From CALABS01 sp050260775 (lineage in GTDB: Bacteria > Pseudomonadota > Alphaproteobacteria > Rhodospirillales > Magnetospirillaceae), in the NCBI GenBank assembly GCA_050260775.1, contig JBLNCP010000059.1, positions 1 through 64,000 of the forward strand: 64,000 nt of DNA, in the 5' to 3' direction. Positions 49,776-57,927 of the stretch are shown piece after piece. The position numbers were made by a program, and so were the translations under genes. A model generated the notes under the pieces. That model was not told where the DNA came from, ran no database searches, and saw only the letters and a list, made by a program, of their open reading frames with translations. Within the stretch, counting starts at the first letter, position 1, and each line of letters starts with the position of its first letter.

Positions 49776-51893
49776 ATGGCGGACGGTTTCCAGGCAACGG
49801 CGGCGGCGGGCGCGGCACGCGACATCTGGTCGCGGTTTGCCGTCGCGGCGCGGCGCGGCGACGTGATCCTGGCGCTCGGCATCGTCGCGGTGCTGATGGT
49901 GCTGATCCTGCCCATGCCGCCCTGGCTGCTGGACATGGGCCTGGCCCTGTCGATCACCTTCGCGGTGCTGGTGCTGATGGTCTCGATCTTCATCGAGAAG
50001 CCGCTGCAATTCAGCTCGTTCCCCACCGTCATCCTGCTCGCCACCATGATCCGGCTGGCGCTCAACCTGGCCTCGACCCGACTGATCCTCGGGCACGGCC
50101 ACGAGGGCGTTCACGGCGCCGGCGAAGTCATCGCCGCCTTCGCCAGCTTCATCATGGGCGACAGCTTCGTGATCGGCATCATCGTGTTCGCGATCCTGGT
50201 GATCGTGAACTTCGTGGTCATCACCAAGGGCTCCACCCGTATCGCCGAAGTGGCCGCCCGCTTCACCTTGGACGGCCTGCCCGGCAAGCAGATGGCCATC
50301 GACGCCGACCTGTCGTCGGGCCTGATCGACGAGGACACCGCCAAGAAGCGCCGCGCCGAGCTGGAGCTGGAATCGAAGTTCTTCGGCGCCATGGACGGTG
50401 CCTCGAAGTTCGTGCGCGGCGACGCGGTGGCCGGCCTGATGATCACCGCCATCAATGTGATCGGCGGCATGGTCATCGGCATGGTCCAGAACAATCTGAC
50501 GTTCTGGAAGGCGGCCGACTTCTACACCAAGCTGACCGTCGGCGACGGCCTGGTCACCCAGGTCCCGGCGCTGCTGGTGTCGCTGGCCGCCGGCATCCTG
50601 GTCACCAAGGCGGGCGTCGACGAGGCGGTCGACCGTGCGCTGTCCAACCAGCTGGGCGGCTATCCGCGTGCGGTGGGCACCGCCGGCGCCCTGGTCGGCA
50701 TGATGGCGCTGGTGCCGTCGATCCCGTTCCTGCCGTTCTTCCTGCTGGGCGGCGGCATGGGCGTGGCGGCGTTCCTGCTCGACAAGGGCCAGCGCGTCAA
50801 GGCCGAGCGCGAGGCGCTGGAGGCGGTCGAGAAGGCCAAGCAGGAAGCGCCGGTGGCCGAGGAACCGATCTCGACCGCGCTCAAGATCGACATGGTGCGC
50901 CTGGAGCTCGGCTACGGCCTGCTGCAGATGATCAACAACCCCAAGGGCGTGAAGCTCACCGACCAGATCAAGTCGCTGCGCCGGGCGCTCGCCTCCGACA
51001 TGGGCTTCGTCATGCCCAGCGTGCGCATCCAGGACAACATGCAGCTGCCGGCCAACACCTACGTGGTGTTCATCAAGGAGGTGGAATCCGGCCGCGGCGA
51101 CCTGCGTCCCAACATGTTGCTGATCATGGATCCGCGCGGCGAGGACATCACCCTTCCCGGCGAGAAGACCAAGGAACCGACCTTCGGCCTGCCGGCCATG
51201 TGGGTCGATCCCACCAACCGCGAGGAGGCGTTGTTCCGCGGCTATACCGTGGTCGACCCGCCGACTGTGGTCACCACCCACCTGACCGAGGTGATCCGCG
51301 ACAACATGTCCGAGCTGCTGTCGCACGCCGAGACCCAGAAGCTGCTGGACGAGCTCGACAAGGAACAGCAGAAGCTGGTGGCCGAGCTGATCCCGTCGCA
51401 GATCACCATCGGCGGCCTGCAGCGGGTGTTGCAGAACCTGCTGGGCGAGCGCATCTCGATCCGCGACCTACCCACCATCCTCGAGGGCATCGCCGAGGCC
51501 TGCGGCCACACCCGCAACGTCGCCATGATCACCGAGCACGTCCGCGCCCGGCTGGCGCGCCAGATCTCGGACATCAACACCGGGCCGCAGGGCTTCATCC
51601 CGCTGGTCACCCTGTCGCCGGAATGGGAGCAGGCCTTCGCGGAATCGCTGGTCGGCCAGGGCGAGGAGAAGCAGCTGTCCATGTCGCCCTCGACGCTGCA
51701 GGACTTCATCACCCGGGTGCGCCAGACCTTCGAGCGCTTCGCCATGCAGGGCGAGACGCCGGTCCTGCTGACCAGCCCCATGGTGCGCCCCTACGTGCGC
51801 TCGATCATCGAGCGCTTCCGCCCGGTCACCGTGGTGATGAGCCAGTCGGAAATCCATCCCAAGGCCAAGATCAAGACGCTGGGGCAGATCTGA
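49776..51893 (+). CDS. flhA: Flagellar export apparatus protein FlhA
   Basis: 705 aa, normal length. About eight N-terminal TM helices (residues about 28-330) with the FHIPEP signature FSSFPTVILLATMIRLALNLASTRLIL near 78, a conserved cytoplasmic loop RIAEVAARFTLDGLPGKQMAIDADL, and a C-terminal cytoplasmic domain (about 365-705) that docks chaperone-substrate complexes and forms the nonameric ring. It drives type III export of flagellar parts. Confidence 0.97.
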   Translation: MADGFQATAAAGAARDIWSRFAVAARRGDVILALGIVAVLMVLILPMPPWLLDMGLALSITFAVLVLMVSIFIEKPLQFSSFPTVILLATMIRLALNLASTRLILGHGHEGVHGAGEVIAAFASFIMGDSFVIGIIVFAILVIVNFVVITKGSTRIAEVAARFTLDGLPGKQMAIDADLSSGLIDEDTAKKRRAELELESKFFGAMDGASKFVRGDAVAGLMITAINVIGGMVIGMVQNNLTFWKAADFYTKLTVGDGLVTQVPALLVSLAAGILVTKAGVDEAVDRALSNQLGGYPRAVGTAGALVGMMALVPSIPFLPFFLLGGGMGVAAFLLDKGQRVKAEREALEAVEKAKQEAPVAEEPISTALKIDMVRLELGYGLLQMINNPKGVKLTDQIKSLRRALASDMGFVMPSVRIQDNMQLPANTYVVFIKEVESGRGDLRPNMLLIMDPRGEDITLPGEKTKEPTFGLPAMWVDPTNREEALFRGYTVVDPPTVVTTHLTEVIRDNMSELLSHAETQKLLDELDKEQQKLVAELIPSQITIGGLQRVLQNLLGERISIRDLPTILEGIAEACGHTRNVAMITEHVRARLARQISDINTGPQGFIPLVTLSPEWEQAFAESLVGQGEEKQLSMSPSTLQDFITRVRQTFERFAMQGETPVLLTSPMVRPYVRSIIERFRPVTVVMSQSEIHPKAKIKTLGQI

Positions 51894-51922
51894 TGAAGAG
51901 TCGGCACACCAACGCCCCCCTC

Positions 51923-52020
51923 GTGTCATCCCGACGACCAACGGGAGGAGGGATCTCGTCCGGTGGCCGTCGTGCCAGGTGTCAGGCGTACGCGGTCCCT
52001 CGCTTTGCTGGGGATGACGA
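51923..52020. repeat. Dispersed repeat element with inverted ends
   Basis: About 98 nt filling the flhA-flhF gap. The left end GTGTCATCCCGA and the right end GGGGATGACGA are inverted counterparts, with GAGGGATCTC inside the left and GTCCCTCGC inside the right. A partial copy is at 4268. The right end stops 3 nt before flhF and supplies its only Shine-Dalgarno-like GGGGA. Confidence 0.6.
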
Positions 52021-52023
52021 TCG

Positions 52024-53019
52024 ATGCGCCTGAAATCCTTCACCGCGCCGACCATGGCGGAAGCGATGGAGATGGTGCGCTCCGAGCTCGGCGACGACGC
52101 CATCATCGTTTCGACCCAGCGGGCCGCCGGCACCAAGGGCGTGCGCATCACCGCCGCGCTGGAACCGGCCGACGCCGACCTCGCCATCGCCGAGATGCTG
52201 GAGGAGAGCGTCGATTCGTCGGCCGCCGAGGCGGTGCGGCAGGCGCTCGCCGACCATGGCGTGCCGCAGAAACTGGCCGACCGGCTGGTCAACGCCGCGC
52301 GCACCAGCGAGATCGGCGACCCGACGCTCGCCTGCGCCGCCGCGCTGGAGGCCGGCTTCGCCTTCGCCCACCTGCCCGAGCATTCCGCCCCGCGCCCCTT
52401 CATGCTGGTCGGCCCGCCGGGCTCGGGCAAGTCGATCGCCGTGGCCAAGCTGGCGGCGCGCAGCGTGCTCAAGCAGCGCCACGTGGCGGTGATGACCTGC
52501 GACAACATTCGCGCCGGCGCGGTCGAGCAGCTGGCCGCCTTCACCCGCATCCTCGAGATCGACCTCATCCGGGCCCGCGGTCCGGAAAGCCTGCGAAAGG
52601 CGGTGGAGGGCGCGGCCGGCATGTTCGATCTGGTGCTGATCGACAGCCCCGGCCTCAATCCGTTCAAGCAATCGGATCTCGACTACCTGCAGGCCCTGAT
52701 CGAGGCCGCCGACGTGGAGCCGATCCTGGTGATGGCCGCCGGTGGTGACCCCGCCGAGGCGGCCGAGATGGCGGAAGCCTTCGGCGGCATCGGCGCCACC
52801 CGCCTGTTCGCCTCGCGCCTCGACACCACCCGGCGCCTGGGCGCCGTGCTGGCCGCCGCCGACGGCGGCCAGATGGCGCTGTGCGACGTCTCGGCCAGCC
52901 CGCATGTGGCAAGCGGTATCTCCCCCATTTCGGCGATTTCGCTGGCGCGCCTGATCGTGCCGCAGGCGCCCGAACCCCAACCCGACGAAACCTTCTGGAC
53001 CGACGAGGCTCACGCATGA
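52024..53019 (+). CDS. flhF: Flagellar biosynthesis GTPase FlhF
   Basis: 331 aa, on the short side. SRP-type GTPase that marks the pole for flagellum assembly. N-terminal basic RLKSFTAPTMAEAMEMVRSELGDDAIIVST is typical; the G domain has P-loop GPPGSGKS (about 130-137) and CDNIRAGAVEQLAAF (the usual DTYRIGAVEQL region). The G3 and G4 segments read DSPGL and SRLDT rather than DTAGR and TKLDE, so nucleotide handling may differ. Overlaps flhG by 4 nt. The start follows directly after the repeat element. Confidence 0.85.
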   Translation: MRLKSFTAPTMAEAMEMVRSELGDDAIIVSTQRAAGTKGVRITAALEPADADLAIAEMLEESVDSSAAEAVRQALADHGVPQKLADRLVNAARTSEIGDPTLACAAALEAGFAFAHLPEHSAPRPFMLVGPPGSGKSIAVAKLAARSVLKQRHVAVMTCDNIRAGAVEQLAAFTRILEIDLIRARGPESLRKAVEGAAGMFDLVLIDSPGLNPFKQSDLDYLQALIEAADVEPILVMAAGGDPAEAAEMAEAFGGIGATRLFASRLDTTRRLGAVLAAADGGQMALCDVSASPHVASGISPISAISLARLIVPQAPEPQPDETFWTDEAHA

Positions 53020-53813
53020 CGACCGACGCACCCCAGCTCGCGCCCCGCCCCACCCAACGGGCCAAGGGCCGCAACGTCGTCGCCGTCGCCTCGGGCAAGG
53101 GCGGCGTCGGCAAGACGTGGTTCGCCATCACCCTGTCCAACGCCCTCGCCAAGGCCGGCAAGCGCGTGCTGCTGTTCGACGGCGACCTGGGGCTGGCCAA
53201 CGTCGATATCCAGCTGGGCCTGATGCCCAAGACCGACCTCGGCAGCGTGGTGGCCGGCCGGCTCACCCTCAACCAGGCCGTGGTGCAGTTCCCCGAAGGC
53301 GGCTTCGACATCATCGCCGGGCGGTCGGGCTCGGGCACGCTGGCCAACATCCCGCTGTCGCGCCTGCAGATGCTGGGCGAGGATTTGGTGGTGCTGGCCA
53401 ACAACTACGACCGCGTCGTGGTCGACCTGGGCGCCGGCGTCGAGAAGACCACCCGCAACTTCGCGCAGCAGGCCGGCACCATCCTGGTGGTGACCACCGA
53501 CGAGCCGACCTCGCTGACCGACGCTTATGCCTTCATCAAGGTGACGCACATGGAGCGTCCGGGCACCGACATGCGCATCGTCGTCAACATGGCCAATTCG
53601 ACCCGCGAGGGCGAGCGCATCTACAACACCCTGCTCAAGGCTTGCGAAGGCTTCCTCAAGATCAGCCCGCCGCTGGCCGGCGTCATCCGGCGCGACCTCA
53701 AGGTGCGCGAGGCCATCCGCAACCAGACCCCCATCCTGGTGCGCTCGCCCAATTCCGAGGCCGCCGCCGACGTCGAGGCCATCGTCGACCGCCTGATCCG
53801 GGCCGCCAAGTAG
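53016..53813 (+). CDS. flhG: Flagellar number regulator FlhG/FleN (MinD-like ATPase)
   Basis: 265 aa. Deviant Walker A SGKGGVGKT (about 25-33), switch regions FDGDLGLANVDIQLGL near 56, and VVDLGAGVEKTTRNF near 136 mark a ParA/MinD ATPase of the FlhG branch. With FlhF it limits flagellum number and sets polar placement, so this pair implies polar flagella. ATG overlaps the flhF stop. The N-terminal DQAxxLR-like FlhF-stimulating motif is not obvious. Confidence 0.9.
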   Translation: MTTDAPQLAPRPTQRAKGRNVVAVASGKGGVGKTWFAITLSNALAKAGKRVLLFDGDLGLANVDIQLGLMPKTDLGSVVAGRLTLNQAVVQFPEGGFDIIAGRSGSGTLANIPLSRLQMLGEDLVVLANNYDRVVVDLGAGVEKTTRNFAQQAGTILVVTTDEPTSLTDAYAFIKVTHMERPGTDMRIVVNMANSTREGERIYNTLLKACEGFLKISPPLAGVIRRDLKVREAIRNQTPILVRSPNSEAAADVEAIVDRLIRAAK

Positions 53814-53829
53814 GCGGGGGCCCACCCCC

Positions 53830-55446
53830 ATGGCCGGCCCCATCCTCCCGGCGCCGCCGCCGCTGCCGCAGGGAAGCGCGGCGCAAGGGGCGGCGGTCGC
53901 CGTGCAGGTGGTAGGCGAGGCGCTGGCCAATCTGGAGGCGATGCAGCCGGGCGACACCCTGACGGTGGTCACCCAGGCCCGAGCCCTCAAGGGCCTGGTC
54001 GAGGTCATGGCCGAGGGGTCCGACGGTACCGCCTTCACCCTCAAGCTGCCGCCCGATATGGCCACCCTGCCGGCCGGCGCCCGGCTGGTGCTGCAGATGG
54101 TGAGCCAGGGCCGCGACGCCGTGCTCCGCATGGTTGCGCTCAACAATCGGCCGTTGGCCCCGGGGCCCTTGCCGGCCGGGGCGCCCACCGCAGGCGCCGG
54201 CCCTCTCCAGGGCCAACCCGCAATCCCCACGGCCATGGCCGGTATGCCCGGGCTCCCCAGCGCCGGGGCCGCTCCGACCGGGATCCTGGCCACAATCCTC
54301 CGCCCGGCCCCGGCCGGGATCACCCCGCCGGGCATGGCCCTTCCCGCCGGATTGCCGCCCGGGACCCAGGTCACGGTGCGCATCGCCGGGATCGTGCTTC
54401 CCAGCCAAGAGCCGTCCAACCCAATCCAGTCTCCGGCGGTTCCGACCGGACAGCCGCCGGCGAGCGTGCCGCAGGGCGGGCAGGTCCCGGCGACGCCGGG
54501 TACGCCGCACCCGCCAGGGGCGCCGGCTGCCGGTCCGGTCCCTGTCCCCGTGTCGGTCCCCCAGGCGGCTTCCAGCCCGGTCCCGTCACTGCTCACCGGC
54601 AGGGTGACCGCCCATCCGCCCGGTGGCCAGGCGGTGGTGCAGACGCCGGCCGGCACCCTGCTGGTGCCGACGCCGATTCCCCTGCCGCCCGGCACCCGCG
54701 TCGACCTCGAGGTGGTCGGTCCGCCCCAGCCGCCGGCGATGGCGGCCGCGCCCGAGGCGCCATCCCAGGGCTTGGGGGGCGGGGAGGGCTGGCCGGCGAT
54801 GACCGAGGCCGCCGACACGCTGGCCGGGTCCGATCAGCCCAAGCTGGCGGCCCAGTTGCTGCATACCTTGCCGCAGGCGAACACCCGCCTAGCCGCCGCT
54901 TTGTCGGTTTTTGCCGGCGCCATCCGCAATGGCGACACCCGTGCCGTTCTTGCCGAAGCCGTCGTCAAGGGACTGGAGAAGGCCGGACGGCGCGACCTGG
55001 CCGATCGCCTGAGGGGCGACGTCGAATCCCTGGCCGCCGACGCCCAGCGGCCGCTGGCCGGGGGCGAGTGGCGCGGCTTCACCTTGCCATTCCTCAACGG
55101 CGGCGCCATCGAGGCCATCCGCCTGTTCGTGCGCCAGGCCGGCGACGAGGGCGGCCGCCGCTCGCGTGGGGGCGGGGGCGATGACCAGCGCTTCATCCTG
55201 GAAGTGACGATGTCCCGCCTCGGACGGGTCCAACTGGACGGCCTGGTCCAGCGCGCCGACAAGCAGTTCGACCTCATCGTGCGCACCGAGGTGGCGCTGG
55301 AGGCGGACATGCGGCGCGACATCATCGCCATCTTCTCGGAGAACGGCGAGGTCTGCGGCATCAAGGGCAGCGTCACCTTCCAGGCCGGCGGGCGCTTCAT
55401 CGACCTGCCGCCCGACCCGCCGGCGCCCACCGCCCTGATGGCGTGA
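53830..55446 (+). CDS. Proline/alanine-rich protein with FliK-like C-terminal domain
   Basis: 538 aa. The start MAGPILPAPPPLPQ leads into a beta-rich segment (about 25-100), a long Pro/Gly/Ala-rich linker (about 110-300) and a C-terminal domain (about 400-530) with FILEVTMSRLGRVQLDGLVQRADKQFDLIVRTE spread over residues 455-490, which follows the pattern of the FliK Flg_hook domain. It is the last gene after flhG, 16 nt downstream. It may be a second FliK-like secreted ruler or regulator, or an unrelated flagellar accessory; the domain resemblance is by eye. Confidence 0.6.
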   Translation: MAGPILPAPPPLPQGSAAQGAAVAVQVVGEALANLEAMQPGDTLTVVTQARALKGLVEVMAEGSDGTAFTLKLPPDMATLPAGARLVLQMVSQGRDAVLRMVALNNRPLAPGPLPAGAPTAGAGPLQGQPAIPTAMAGMPGLPSAGAAPTGILATILRPAPAGITPPGMALPAGLPPGTQVTVRIAGIVLPSQEPSNPIQSPAVPTGQPPASVPQGGQVPATPGTPHPPGAPAAGPVPVPVSVPQAASSPVPSLLTGRVTAHPPGGQAVVQTPAGTLLVPTPIPLPPGTRVDLEVVGPPQPPAMAAAPEAPSQGLGGGEGWPAMTEAADTLAGSDQPKLAAQLLHTLPQANTRLAAALSVFAGAIRNGDTRAVLAEAVVKGLEKAGRRDLADRLRGDVESLAADAQRPLAGGEWRGFTLPFLNGGAIEAIRLFVRQAGDEGGRRSRGGGGDDQRFILEVTMSRLGRVQLDGLVQRADKQFDLIVRTEVALEADMRRDIIAIFSENGEVCGIKGSVTFQAGGRFIDLPPDPPAPTALMA

Positions 55447-55479
55447 CTACCTCCTTCGTCGGCCCGGCATGGGGCTTGC

Positions 55480-55508
55480 TTGACGGTAGCGGCGATGTAC
55501 CAAAATAG
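55480..55508 (+). promoter_or_regulatory. Candidate promoter of the J-domain gene
   Basis: TTGACG (55480-55485) and AAATAG (55503-55508) are 17 nt apart. The expected start coincides with the ATG at 55515 and no Shine-Dalgarno is present, which would make a leaderless transcript. The -10 match is weak. Confidence 0.35.
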
Positions 55509-55514
55509 TTGGCC

Positions 55515-57008
55515 ATGACCACCACCGTTTCGCAGGACCCCAAGGGCTATTACGCGTTGCTCGGCCTGGCGCCCGGGGCGGATGTCGCCGCCGTCAAGGC
55601 GGCCTACCGCGCGCGGGTGAAGTCCGTCCATCCTGACCGGGCCGGGAACGCGGCAACCGAGGAATTCCAACGGCTTGTCGAGGCCTACAACACCCTGCGC
55701 GACGTGGTGCGGCGGGCGGAATACGATGCCGGCCGACCCCGGGGCATCGCCGAGGACGACCTCTCCCAGCCGGCCATTCCACTGGCCTGCAGTTGCTGCG
55801 GCAAGGTCACGGCCCAGCCCCGCTACATCGTCTTCCACCGGGTAAAAAGTTACCTGTTGTGGGCGCGCCGGCAACGCGACGAGGGCATTTTTTGCCGGGA
55901 ATGCGCCGAGGTCGCGGCGGCCCGCGCCTCCAGCGCCACCTGGGCCTGGGGATGGTGGTCGCCGCCCGGCCTGCTGCTGACCCCCGTCGCCCTGGTGCGC
56001 AACCTGTTCGGGGGGACTTTCCCCAAGCGCGACAACGCCCGTCTGCTCCTGCGCCAAGCCCGGGCCTTCGTGGAACGCGGCGATGTCGACATCGCCCGCT
56101 CCCTGGCCAACCAGGCTTCACGCTTCGCCCGCGAGCCGGCCCATCGCCGCCGCATCGCCGAATTGCGCGATCTCACCCGTGACGCCGGGCGCAGCCTCAA
56201 GAACCGCTGGCGCCTGGGCGGCGGCAGCTTCTGGGCCCAGCTGGCGCCGCTGTTGGCCTTGCCGGCGGTGCTCGGGATGTTCGCCCTGATCTGGACCAAG
56301 CCGTGGAACCAGCCGGTGTCGGCCGGGGCCGCCGGGATCGTGGTGGCGCCGGCCGCGGTCGGCGAGATCCGCCACGTGGCGGTGGGCGAGCTCAAGGTGC
56401 GCCAGGATCCGGCCGAGAACGCCCCCGTCATCAGCCTGCTCGACCGCTTCACCGCCGTCACCGTCATGGAGGCGCCGGTCGACCGTCAGTGGACGCAGGT
56501 GCGCACGCCGTCGGGCCTGGTGGGCTGGGTGCCGTCGCGGGCGCTCTATGGCGGTGCCGGCGGGCGCATGAAGACGGAGTGGTGCGCCGAGAACCGCGGC
56601 GCCGTGCCCGAGGCCGGCGATGCGCTGTCGCGCCGCGCCAACGGCGACAACCGCCTGTTCATCCACAACGACGGCCGCTTTGACGCGGTGGTCAAGCTGA
56701 AGACCCCCAGCGGCGCCACCGTGGTGTCGTACTACGTTCCCGCCACCTACCATATCTCGGTCGGCGGCATTCCCGGCGGCACCTTCCTGATCGAATTCGC
56801 CACCGGGACCAACTGGTCGCGCGCCTGCGGCCTGTTCACCGAGGACATGAATGCGGCGCGCCTGCCGTTCTCGCTCACCTTCCACCACCTCTCGGCGGCG
56901 CGCGCCCGCACCGTCAACGGCCTGCCCGAAATCTCCCTGGTCGCCGCTCCCGGCGACGCCAAGCAGCCCCAGCCGATCGACGTGGACCGCTTCCTGGCCG
57001 ACGAGTAG
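55515..57008 (+). CDS. J-domain membrane protein with SH3-like domain
   Basis: 497 aa with a mosaic plan: J domain (about 9-70) with intact HPD (VHPDRAG), which should stimulate an Hsp70; two Cys pairs (CSCC near 92 and CREC near 126) that could bind zinc; a hydrophobic patch (about 140-165); a basic helical region; a TM helix (about 240-262); an SH3b-like domain (about 285-345, GELKVRQDPAENAPVISLL, WTQVRTPSGLVGWVPSRAL); and a C-terminal beta-rich domain (about 365-470). Function unknown; it may place Hsp70 at the membrane. Rightward after the flagellar unit but with its own promoter candidate. Confidence 0.75.
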   Translation: MTTTVSQDPKGYYALLGLAPGADVAAVKAAYRARVKSVHPDRAGNAATEEFQRLVEAYNTLRDVVRRAEYDAGRPRGIAEDDLSQPAIPLACSCCGKVTAQPRYIVFHRVKSYLLWARRQRDEGIFCRECAEVAAARASSATWAWGWWSPPGLLLTPVALVRNLFGGTFPKRDNARLLLRQARAFVERGDVDIARSLANQASRFAREPAHRRRIAELRDLTRDAGRSLKNRWRLGGGSFWAQLAPLLALPAVLGMFALIWTKPWNQPVSAGAAGIVVAPAAVGEIRHVAVGELKVRQDPAENAPVISLLDRFTAVTVMEAPVDRQWTQVRTPSGLVGWVPSRALYGGAGGRMKTEWCAENRGAVPEAGDALSRRANGDNRLFIHNDGRFDAVVKLKTPSGATVVSYYVPATYHISVGGIPGGTFLIEFATGTNWSRACGLFTEDMNAARLPFSLTFHHLSAARARTVNGLPEISLVAAPGDAKQPQPIDVDRFLADE

Positions 57009-57021
57009 CCCGCCCGGGGCC

Positions 57022-57050
57022 TTGCAGGCATCCGCCCACGGGTCTATCAT
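57022..57050 (+). promoter_or_regulatory. Promoter of the arsenic operon
   Basis: TTGCAG (57022-57027) and TATCAT (57045-57050, 5 of 6) are 17 nt apart. The -10 lies inside the left arm of the ArsR operator, so bound repressor would block RNA polymerase. Confidence 0.7.
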
Positions 57051-57075
57051 TTCGACATCAGGCGAAATGATAGAC
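57042..57075. promoter_or_regulatory. ArsR operator
   Basis: Perfect 13-bp inverted repeat GTCTATCATTTCG (57042-57054) and CGAAATGATAGAC (57063-57075) with an 8-nt centre, ending 7 nt before the arsR ATG. The size, A/T-rich arms and position fit a dimeric ArsR site. Confidence 0.8.
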
Positions 57076-57082
57076 GGGTTCC

Positions 57083-57472
57083 ATGATCGAGATCTTCGAG
57101 ACCGTCGCCAAGGCGGCGGCCGACCCCAGCCGGATCCGCATCCTCAAGTTGCTGGAAGCGGGTGAGCTGTGCGTGTGCCAACTGACCGCCGCGCTGGACT
57201 TGGCGCCGGCGACGGTGTCCAAGCACCTGGCCGCCTTGAAGGCGGCCGGTCTGGTGCAGCAGCGCCGTGACGGCAAGTGGGTGTATTACCGGCTGGCCGA
57301 GCGCGCGTTCAACCCCTATGCCCTATCCTTCCTCGCGCTGGTGCGCTCGGCGCTGGCCGACGATCCGACGGTGGCCGAGGACCGGCGTCTGCTCACCCAG
57401 GTCAGCGAGGTGCCGCTGCAGGTGGTCTGCGACCAGGGCCGCGCGGCGCTTGTTGCTGGTGCGCAGCCATGA
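57083..57472 (+). CDS. arsR: ArsR-family arsenic-responsive repressor
   Basis: 129 aa winged-helix repressor. The metal-binding ELCVCQL motif (near residue 32) on the helix before the recognition helix is the classic As(III)/Sb(III) site; the recognition helix is APATVSKHLAAL. A further Cys near 115 might be a third ligand. It should leave its operator when arsenite binds, releasing the operon. Its stop overlaps the arsC start. Confidence 0.93.
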   Translation: MIEIFETVAKAAADPSRIRILKLLEAGELCVCQLTAALDLAPATVSKHLAALKAAGLVQQRRDGKWVYYRLAERAFNPYALSFLALVRSALADDPTVAEDRRLLTQVSEVPLQVVCDQGRAALVAGAQP

Positions 57473-57927
57473 CCGCCCGCCCCATCACCGTGCTGGTGCT
57501 GTGCACCGGCAATTCCGCCCGCAGCGTGCTGGCCGAATGCCTGATCAATGATTTGGGCGGCGGTCGGTGGCGGGCCTTCAGCGCCGGCAGCCATCCCACC
57601 GGCCGCGTCAATCCGCTGTCGCTCGAGGTGCTGGCCGAGAAAGGCCATCGGGTCGACGGGCTGCGCTCGAAGTCGTGGGACGAGTTCGCCCGCCCGGGGG
57701 CGCCCGAGATGGATCTGGTCGTCACCGTCTGCGACAACGCCGCCGGCGAGGTCTGTCCGGTGTGGCCCGGCCATCCGGCTCGGGCCCACATCGGCTTTCC
57801 CGACCCCGCCGCCGCCGAGGGCACCCACGAACAGCGCCTCGCCGTCTTCCGGGAGGTCTACGGCATGATCGAGGCCAAGGTGCGCCGGCTGATCGAACTG
57901 GGCCCGGACCGGGCGAAGGAGGTCTGA
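57469..57927 (+). CDS. arsC: Arsenate reductase, low-molecular-weight phosphatase type
   Basis: 152 aa. Reduces arsenate to arsenite. The P-loop CTGNSARS (near 12-19) carries the nucleophile cysteine; VCDNAAGEVCPVWPG (near 84-98) has the two further cysteines used in the disulfide relay with thioredoxin or a related partner. GFPDPA with the catalytic Asp is near 112. Coupled to arsR and acr3 by short overlaps. Confidence 0.92.
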   Translation: MTARPITVLVLCTGNSARSVLAECLINDLGGGRWRAFSAGSHPTGRVNPLSLEVLAEKGHRVDGLRSKSWDEFARPGAPEMDLVVTVCDNAAGEVCPVWPGHPARAHIGFPDPAAAEGTHEQRLAVFREVYGMIEAKVRRLIELGPDRAKEV

